Shown piece by piece: positions 57,076 through 64,000 of a stretch of 64,000 bases of DNA. Position numbers and translations under genes: made by a program. Position 1 is the stretch's first letter. Every line of letters starts with the position of its first letter. Source of the stretch: Plotosus lineatus. Its lineage: Eukaryota > Chordata > Actinopteri > Siluriformes > Plotosidae. The DNA lies in the NCBI GenBank assembly GCA_024760905.1, contig CM045751.1, positions 13,258,501 through 13,322,500 of the forward strand. The letters run 5' to 3'. The notes below the pieces were generated by a model. It saw nothing but the letters and a program-made list of their open reading frames with translations. It was not told the DNA's origin and did not search any database.

Positions 57076-58355
57076 AATGGTGGTCAATGCGATCACATTG
57101 GAATTAACACATTTGGTAATTTCTAACCAAGAAGAACATCAACTAAACCAAAAGAAATCTGCGTTCTGAATTGATTCCCAAGTCAGACCTCAAGAAGCTC
57201 CATTTTCCTCGTCTGATTCCTGAGTTCGCACAGTCTTAGCAGAACAGAAAGTAGCAGTTCTGCGGCGTGTCCTCAGCTTGTCTGTCAATCTACATTGGAA
57301 ACGGAACACTGTTTTTTCTGATAAGTACAAACTTCAAGGTCTGAGAGAAAGACGACCTGTGTTTGTGAGTGTGTCTGGTTATCTTTCAGATTCTGAAACC
57401 TGTTGATGCATCGAAGCATTTATTTTATTTATCCCCTCAGAGGTCAAGGGCACCAGCTGTGGATGTAAAAATGGTGGAATTGAAGGTGGACATAAATGTG
57501 AAATATTACATTCTTTCTTGTAACTTGTAATTTTGCTACATTGTGCATATTTCTGGGTGGTTATAAACTTTTCTGGAAGGTGTGCATCCCAACAAGTCAA
57601 CCAAACAGCTACCAGTTGAAAGCACAGACAGACAAGAAAAAAAGTGCCTGTTCATTTCCCAAGCAGTTCATCATTTGTCATTTTGAGCTCAGCTCATGTT
57701 TATATCATGTTCCTGTTTGTTGGTGACTGTCAGACTTTTGACACATAGTCGAACCGCTGACCCCGAGCCATTCTTGCGGATGCCTCTGTCACTGTTTGGC
57801 CTGCTCTATCTTCCCCTTGACTTGTGAGTAATGATCGTCTTGGGACGTTGATAACAAACAATAACAGGAACTGTAAACTCGTTTTCTGCTCCTGACTGTC
57901 AATTTGTTATGTCCTTTTATATTTATATTGTTTACGAAACACATAAAGCTTGTTATCCTGTATATATACTGTGATTGTCCTGCAAAATATGAAGCGATGA
58001 TTTATGCGGAACATGGGATGATGTGATTGCTTTTCAGTACAGCATGAAATTATTCAGTGTTCCATGACCCTTGTGGAACGGCCGGTTTAACATGCCTGTT
58101 TCACATTATACCGGATCATTTGGGCTTTTTATTTATTTATTTATTTTTGGTCTTGTTTGAGACTGTGTCATGGGTTAGAAATGAAATCATCAGATTTTTT
58201 TGCTAGACTCTAGCCCAACGCCTTTTCGTGACTCGTCTCGGAAAATAACCCTTTATTTTTAGAAGGATTTTGTAATTCATTGCACCGTGGCCAGTCTTTG
58301 GGTGTTTCCTAATCAAATGCATTATAATGGCATTTTTATGTTGTTCTCATTTCAG
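57076..58355 (+). other. sbf2 intron end: nothing recognised
   Basis: Unique-looking DNA with a TTTA tract near 58127-58147. It ends in the pyrimidine-rich acceptor of the cDENN exon. Confidence 0.55.
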
Positions 58356-58488
58356 GCATCCAGAATGTCTTGAGCCTTTTCTGTGCCGTTCTGACAGAAC
58401 ACAAGGTTCTGTTTCACTCCATCAGCTATCAGAGACTGGGCGAGGCCTGCCGGGCTTTAGAAGCCCTGATGTTTCCTCTCAAGTACAG
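58356..58488 (+). CDS. sbf2: sbf2 exon (window exon 5, probably exon 7): cDENN core
   Basis: 133 bp: two bases finishing a glycine codon, 43 codons, then two bases of a serine codon. The acceptor is TCATTTCAG and the donor is ACAG|GTGTGT. The peptide [20 protein letters not shown] continues through [20 protein letters not shown], a signature block of the cDENN domain. The phase change (1 to 2) matches both neighbours, which supports the model. Confidence 0.96.
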
Positions 58489-58848
58489 GTGTGTAAAGAA
58501 AAAAATATGCCGCGCAGGATTGAACAGAAAGAAGCATTATAAATTCATAATCAGTTTGTCTTCATGTTATATCACCCGAGAATAGGAGGAGTTTATAAAA
58601 GATAAAAGATGTTGGGTGTGGCATTGTTCCCCAGTTATGGATAAAGGAACCGAATTAAAGGATGCACGGACGCCTTACTGCGATGTGCTCATTTTTTTCC
58701 TTCAAAAATTTGACAAATGTTTCCTTACTCAAGTGACATCTTGCAAAGTTTAAATCATACAGTGAATAAATCACACACTCTCTTTAAAGGTGGACTGTGC
58801 TGTCATATGGTGCAATCCGAATGGATGTGGATTTATGAGATGCATGTA

Positions 58849-59283
58849 CAGGGATCCCTCGCTACTTCGCGCTTCAATTCATGCGGCTTCAGTGCATTTG
58901 CGGTCTTTAAAAAAATAAATATTCATCGAAATAAAAAGTAAGGGAATTGAGGAAGACTAGAGGGACACGTTAAGGAAAATGCCACAAAACAAGGCCAATT
59001 ATGCAAAAAAACCCAAACAATCAAACAAAACAAAAGAAAAAACAACAACCCGAACCCCCCATCAAAAGTACGTACATTTTTATGTGTATTTATAATGTAT
59101 TGTGTCTTATGCGTTATTTTTTAATGTTTAATTATTATGTTTGTAGCGTTGAATATGTATTTATTGATATTATATACACATATATATGTACGTATACGCC
59201 AGTCAGCGGGAGTAGATCGCGGAATTCGGCGGTCGCGGGGGGGATCTCGCTCCCAATTAACCGTGAAAAATGAGGGATCCGGG
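58849..59283 (-). mobile_element. Family A (Tigger-like) element A10
   Basis: CAGGGATCCCTCGCTACTTC at the left and GAAAAATGAGGGATCCGGG at the right, with TA on both sides. It fills over half of the 851 bp intron and ends 56 bp before the next exon. Confidence 0.85.
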
Positions 59284-59339
59284 TACTATGACAACTATAG
59301 TCGTGCTACTCATCTGCCTCTTTGATTTCTGTGCCACAG

Positions 59340-59448
59340 CTACCCCTACATTCCTATCCTCCCCTCTGGGCTGCTGGAGGTCCTCAGCTCACCCACACCC
59401 TTCATCATTGGAGTGCATTCCATGTTCCAGAGTGAAATTCAGGAGCTG
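59340..59448 (+). CDS. sbf2: sbf2 exon (window exon 6, probably exon 8)
   Basis: 109 bp: one base completing the split serine, then 36 codons, ending in phase 0. The acceptor is GTGCCACAG and the donor is CTG|GTGAGT. The peptide runs [20 protein letters not shown], then [16 protein letters not shown], the second half of the cDENN fold. Only 56 bp separate its start from the right end of a Tigger-like element (58849-59283), so that insertion sits close to the branch-point region of this exon. Confidence 0.96.
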
Positions 59449-59533
59449 GTGAGTTTAGGTGTACTAATACTATTAGAATATATTATGATTTGCCTTCGTG
59501 CGCCTGACATGCTTTCTCATGGTACGGTCACAG

Positions 59534-59647
59534 CTAGACGTGATCATCGCTGACCTGGATGGAGGAACGATAAAAATTCCTGAGTGTATCCATCTGTCTC
59601 AGCTCCCCGAGCCTCTTTTACACACTACGCACAGCTTGCTGTCCATG
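59534..59647 (+). CDS. sbf2: sbf2 exon (window exon 7, probably exon 9)
   Basis: 38 codons, phase 0-0, acceptor GGTCACAG, donor ATG|GTGAGT. It begins [20 protein letters not shown], one of the best conserved DENN blocks of SBF proteins; [12 protein letters not shown] favours SBF2 over SBF1 (VTI). The upstream intron is only 85 bp, close to the minimum for vertebrate splicing. Confidence 0.97.
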
Positions 59648-59821
59648 GTGAGTCTCCCTTCCACACTGTAGTCTCTCACCCGTATACACTCATCACTGAT
59701 CCCGCCCTGGGTTCGGTGTCCATTGGAAAATTTTTGCCTGACTCAGCACTCATCCCAACAAATCGCTCATTTACAGCTGAAGCAATAAACTCACATTTTT
59801 TCCACATCTGATATATTCCAG

Positions 59822-59899
59822 GTTTTGCACCCTGATCTTCAGATAGCTGATAACGCTTTCCCTCCTCCGCGCTCTGCTTCGTCCAATCTCAAACTTCTG
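59822..59899 (+). CDS. sbf2: sbf2 exon (window exon 8, probably exon 10)
   Basis: 26 codons, phase 0-0, acceptor ATATTCCAG, donor CTG|GTAAGG. It encodes VLHPDLQIADNAFPPPRSAS followed by SNLKLL, the linker between the central and downstream DENN parts. The proline-rich FPPPR is shared with human SBF2. It is the shortest complete exon in the window, flanked by introns of 174 and 253 bp. Confidence 0.95.
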
Positions 59900-60107
59900 G
59901 TAAGGGTTTCGATAATAACCCCTCTGTCTGCTCCCCAATCCTGACCTCTGTGGTTTCTTTTGAAAGCATAGTTTTATATGCTGCTTTCAGTTATCTGCTC
60001 TCCAGGGTGGCTGAAAATGTCTTCGTGAGTGAGGAGATGATTTAGGAGTTTTGCCCTCCTTCTCACTTAATGGAAGTATTTTATAAAGTTCGGCGGTGTC
60101 TCCCTGA

Positions 60108-60377
<270 letters not shown>

Positions 60378-60669
60378 TAAATTAACGAATCTAAACAAGC
60401 CACTAAGAAAACAAAAATATCCTTCTCTCATCTCTCAATAAATTCATGGCATAGACATGTTTGCTATAGAATGACAAAATTTTTATGGTTTGCTATTTTA
60501 TTACCAGTTATTCCATGGAATTCAGTCATTTATAATTTGACAATATCTGAGGTGCTTCGTGCCAAGTTGGTTGTCAGCTATGCACAAGGTGATTGAGTGG
60601 AATAACTCATTTTATGGAATACTTTTTTTAATTAAAAATTATATACATTTTTTTTTTTTTTTTTTATTA

Positions 60670-61069
60670 AAGTAGGATTCCCCATCCGACTGACGTATAT
60701 GTACATGTATATGTGTATATAATATCAATGAATACATATTCAATGCTTATATTAACATTTAAATATTAAAAAGTATGCATAAGATGTAAATAATATATAA
60801 ATACACACGCATTCAGACGCGCACCTCACAAAAATGTAAGTAGTTTTGATTGGGGGGTTTTGGGTTATTTTTTTGTTTAGTACTTGTTGAGGGTTTTTTT
60901 TTTTTTTTTTTTTTTTTTTTTGCATAATTTGCCTCGTTTTTGCAGCATTTTCCTTAACTTTTCCCCCTATTCTTCCTTAATTTCTTTATTTTTTAATTTG
61001 ATGAATAATTAAAAAAAGCGATGCACTGAAGCCACTTGAATTGAAGCGCGAAGTAGCGAGGGATCCCTG
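60670..61069 (+). mobile_element. Family A element A11, left-truncated
   Basis: It starts near AAGTAGGATTCCCCATCCGA (first ~80 bp missing), ends GAAGTAGCGAGGGATCCCTG followed by TA, and contains a T run at about 60892-60920. Confidence 0.75.
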
Positions 61070-61149
61070 TAATTGTTTCATCTCACGAACTTTTCGGCTT
61101 ACGAGCTTGCCCTCAGAACGGATTAAGTTCGTAAGTCAAGTCACCACTG
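61070..61149. mobile_element. Right end of a family B-like element
   Basis: GAACGGATTAAGTTCGTAAG then TCAAGTCACCACTG followed by TA resembles the B terminus. No matching left end was found to the left of A11. Confidence 0.5.
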
Positions 61150-62412
61150 TATTTTATATTTTATGTGTTATAACTGAACAATGATAAGAGTTATTGTGAG
61201 AGTTGAATCAAGTTTGGCTTGTTTGACTTTTGTTTTGCTTAATGCGCCTTATAATCCAGTGTGCCTTATAGCCCGGAAAATAGTGTTAAACAGGAGTAAA
61301 TGTGACAAATTCAAGACATCATATGTTTATGCGGAAAAGAAAGATCTAAATATCAGCATCGGTGCAATGTTACTGTGGATATATGGCAGAAAAAAGCCTC
61401 TGAAACATTATTCACGGTATGAACATAATTCTTTATGGCTATGATTTATAATTGTGATAAACACAGGTTGTGATTGTAGTAATGCAACACTCCTAGTAAA
61501 AATATATGGACTCATTAATCATGTTTTGGAGTAATTAAATTCAGCATGCGAATTAAAATTAGTTTTACAGTTCTGAAAAATCAAGCCATATAAAGGTTTG
61601 ATCGTGATACGCATCAGTGCAGAACTGTTTACGAGCCACGAATGGATTTTTCTAGTCAGGACAAAATAAGTAGCATGTGTGTGTCCTACTGTGTTTTGGT
61701 GAGAGACAAACCATAAACTCGCATTGTGTCTGGGGGGTGGGTGGGTGGGGTCTTTTTTTATAAGCCAAGTGGTTCTGGAGTGCAGGGATAGACCGGAAGA
61801 TAAGCTAAAATATCCACGCTGTAGTTCAGGAGTCGGTGACTGATGTTATCTTGTCACGTCACATTTAAAAAGTTCTGCGATGAGCCACATGCAAAGAATC
61901 AAAACCAGCACTCGTTTCGTACATGTTTGCGTGCCGCCTCCCCTCCTGTGTTGTTTTTGTTTGCTTGGTTTCCATAACAACCTCCCTGGCCAGCCTCCTC
62001 CGAGCACCCCACATGGCTCAGATTATGGCTGAGGAATGTGGCATGTTTCCCCATTAACTCTCAAGCATCCCTGTGTGCCAGCTGCACCGAGGCCCAGCGC
62101 TGCGCTCACTCCATCCATCTCACTCACCCCGTAGACAAATAAGCCCCTTCCTCGCTGCAGTCATCCGTTTATAGTACGAACTTGTCTAATCATTTTTATC
62201 CACACAAACAGCGGCGGCTCTTCGAAATGCTATGGCCGATGACACTGTTTGTTTGGCAACGCTTGAGTTTAGATAAGTCATTTGAATCACAGCAGACACA
62301 TGGTGTTATAGCGACACACTTATTATAATGGGGATTTTCCTGGAGACCGTGACCATGAATCATGAAGTTTGACATCTTAGTTTCTTTCTTTTTTCTTTTC
62401 TTTTTTTGGTAG
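61150..62412 (+). other. sbf2 intron end: nothing recognised
   Basis: No element or exon recognised; G-rich stretch near 61730-61750. Confidence 0.5.
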
Positions 62413-62541
62413 GCTGCCTTCCTGGGCCAGCGTGGCCTCCTGGAGAACGACTTTTTGCCAAAAGTGTTAGACAGCATGGCCTTCGCTGGATTCGTGTCCG
62501 AACGAGGGCCTCCGTACAGAGCCTGCGACCTGTTTGACGAG
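62413..62541 (+). CDS. sbf2: sbf2 exon (window exon 10, probably exon 12): dDENN
   Basis: 43 codons, phase 0-0, acceptor TTTTTGGTAG, donor GAG|GTGAAG. The peptide opens [20 protein letters not shown] and includes [15 protein letters not shown] before CDLFDE, the last conserved block of the dDENN domain. The acceptor has a long T-rich tract but uses TAG rather than CAG. Confidence 0.97.
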
Positions 62542-62685
62542 GTGAAGCGATCACACCTCTGTGAATGTGCAGGAGAAAGCTGACGTTTAAAACGACCGTG
62601 TGGTGAAGTGCTGTTTGTGCAGGATGAGAATGAGAATCCTCAGTAGATGTAGATTGAGATGATTCTTCTGCTGCTTTCTTTCTAG

Positions 62686-62784
62686 CTGGTGGCCTATGAC
62701 ATGGCACACTTCAGGGAAGAAGATGAGAAGCCAGACAAACTCCAGAAGCACATGAGAGAGCTGTCTGAGCAACTTTACCGCAAC
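62686..62784 (+). CDS. sbf2: sbf2 exon (window exon 11, probably exon 13)
   Basis: 33 codons, phase 0-0, acceptor TTTCTAG, donor AAC|GTGAGC. It encodes LVAYDMAHFREEDEKPDKLQ and ends ELSEQLYRN. The central charged stretch is more diverged from mammalian SBF2 than neighbouring exons, but the frame-compatible ends LVA and EQLYRN agree. The upstream intron is 144 bp. A 1,156 bp CT-rich intron follows. Confidence 0.93.
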
Positions 62785-62811
62785 GTGAGCACATAAAACT
62801 CATCAGCTTGC

Positions 62812-62906
62812 GCTCTGCTCTCTCTCTCTCTCTCTCTCTCTCTTTTTCTGTTCTTTCAGCTCTCTCTCTCTCTGTTTCTCTCTGTCTCTCTCTTTCTGTT
62901 TTTTCC

Positions 62907-62950
<44 letters not shown>

Positions 62951-63000
62951 CTGTCTCTCTGTCTGTCTGTCTCTCTCTCTCTCTCTTTCTGTTCTTTCAT

Positions 63001-63034
<34 letters not shown>

Positions 63035-63297
63035 CTTTCAGGCTGTCTCTCTGTCTCTCTCTCTCTCTGTCTCTCTGTCCCTCTCCCGCCCTCCTTTCAG
63101 GCTATGTCTTTCTGTCCATGTCTCTTTATCGCTGTCTCTCACTCTGTCTACCCCCCTGTCCATCTCCTTATCTGTCCCTCTCACTGTATCTCTGTATCAC
63201 TCTGTCAATCTCTTTGTCACTATCTGTGTCCATCTCTCTTTCACTTTACCCTCTCTCTGTCCCACATTTTTACCTCTCTCTCTCACGCTCTCTCTCG

Positions 63298-63370
<73 letters not shown>
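62812..63370. repeat. CT-rich array with repeated acceptor-like units
   Basis: Long (CT)n tracts alternate with TTCTGTTCTTTCAG-like modules (CAG ends at 62859, 63041, 63100; variants CCG near 62907 and CAT near 62998). Open frames rich in Ser/Leu across it are translation of the repeat. Confidence 0.9.
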
Positions 63371-63373
<3 letters not shown>

Positions 63374-63454
63374 TTGTGTGTGTAATTTCCTGAAGGATAA
63401 ATAAAAAAAATTGAGATTTCTTGATCTCTCCGTTCATCTTCATTTCTCTCCAGT

Positions 63455-63636
63455 TTTTCTCTCTCTCTCTCTCTGTTTTCCTCTCTTTCTTTCCCTTGCT
63501 CTTCTCATCTCAGTCTGTTCTCTTTTCTTGGTTTTTTTGCTTCTCTCCCTTTTTTGTCTGTCATCTGTCTGTCTGTCCTCAGTTCTCTCTCTCTCTCTCT
63601 CTCTCTCTCGCTCTCTCTCGCTCTCTCTCTCTCTCT
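63455..63636. repeat. CT-rich degenerate tract
   Basis: Second pyrimidine-rich block in the same intron, with pure CT at 63584-63608. Confidence 0.9.
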
Positions 63637-63940
63637 GACCTCTTTTTCTTCACTCTGTCTGGCTGTCATTTCAGTCAGCTTTGTGTTTTTCTCTTTCCTG
63701 CTCTGCTGCATGGTGTTGATTAAACACTGTGCTTTAGCCAAATATTTGACCACTGATGCTCTCAACACGGACATTTCAGTTCGCAATAAAGGCTTGTTTA
63801 TTGAACTTTTAAGTATCTGCAGAGTTACTTGGCTCAAGAGACTCTCTGTGATTATTGCTGATATGTATTTACTGATTGCCATCAGTGCAGTTTTTAATTT
63901 CAGGTAAATCCCAGATTTACTCTGTCCATTTGCTCTGTAG

Positions 63941-64000
63941 GAAAATCCCAACCCTCACATGGCCTTCCAGAAGGTACCTCGCCCCAGCGAGGGTTCTCAC
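63941..64000 (+). CDS. sbf2: sbf2 exon (window exon 12, probably exon 14), 5' part
   Basis: First 20 codons of an exon cut by the window end, acceptor GCTCTGTAG, phase 0. It encodes ENPNPHMAFQKVPRPSEGSH, which follows the DENN module in SBF2; the MAFQKVPRP motif is SBF2-specific compared with SBF1. The exon's donor is outside the window. Confidence 0.96.

Noticed and set aside
62808..63404. 198-codon Ser/Leu-rich frame and its shadows
   Set aside because: It is translation of CT repeats inside an sbf2 intron.

Overview
The window is animal genomic DNA, most likely from a teleost fish. It carries GT-AG spliced exons of a vertebrate gene, many CA/GT microsatellites, and a repeat load typical of fish: Tc1-like transposons, Tigger/pogo-like and hAT-like non-autonomous elements, tRNA-derived SINEs, and L1-, RTE- and L2/Rex1-type LINE fragments. 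The species cannot be named from the sequence. No bacterial operon, CRISPR array or intact virus was seen.

The only cellular gene recognised is sbf2 (SET-binding factor 2, also called MTMR13), on the + strand. Twelve consecutive coding exons lie between 31943 and 64000. They encode about 440 residues that match roughly residues 48-487 of the protein, covering most of the N-terminal tripartite DENN module. The last exon runs off the window. The two exons coding for the first ~47 residues were not found and are presumed upstream, so 1-31942 is probably intron 2 of sbf2, but this is inferred. All splice sites are GT-AG and phases are compatible throughout.

Layout: 1-31942 is repeat-rich non-coding DNA. 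It holds nested TA-flanked elements (0.6-2.1, 4.1-4.9, 8.3-10.7 kb), Tc1-like remnants (5.1-6.2 and 19.4-21.6 kb), an L1-like LINE broken by a SINE (15.0-17.2 kb), other LINE pieces (12.5-13.2, 22.5-22.9, 23.8-24.4, 30.9-31.2 kb) and several SINEs. The 12.4 kb intron 32081-44490 contains a deep transposon nest (33.2-36.7 kb), a 1.5 kb LINE with its reverse transcriptase core deleted (40.2-41.7 kb) and a further LINE tail (43.4-43.8 kb). From 44.5 to 51.1 kb three more exons sit among Tigger-like and hAT-like elements. The intron 51088-58355 holds a decayed ~21 bp minisatellite split by a DNA transposon, a composite element, and a Tc1-like copy carrying two later insertions. From 58.4 to 64.0 kb the exons are close together; the final intron is almost entirely CT-rich and carries repeated acceptor-like motifs.

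The most notable observation is a relation among the mobile elements. A tRNA-headed SINE family ends in a tail nearly identical to the 3' end of an RTE-like LINE that also occurs here, and another copy of the same SINE body carries a different LINE-like tail. Nested insertions give a relative chronology for several non-autonomous families. I did not find a convincing new multi-gene system.
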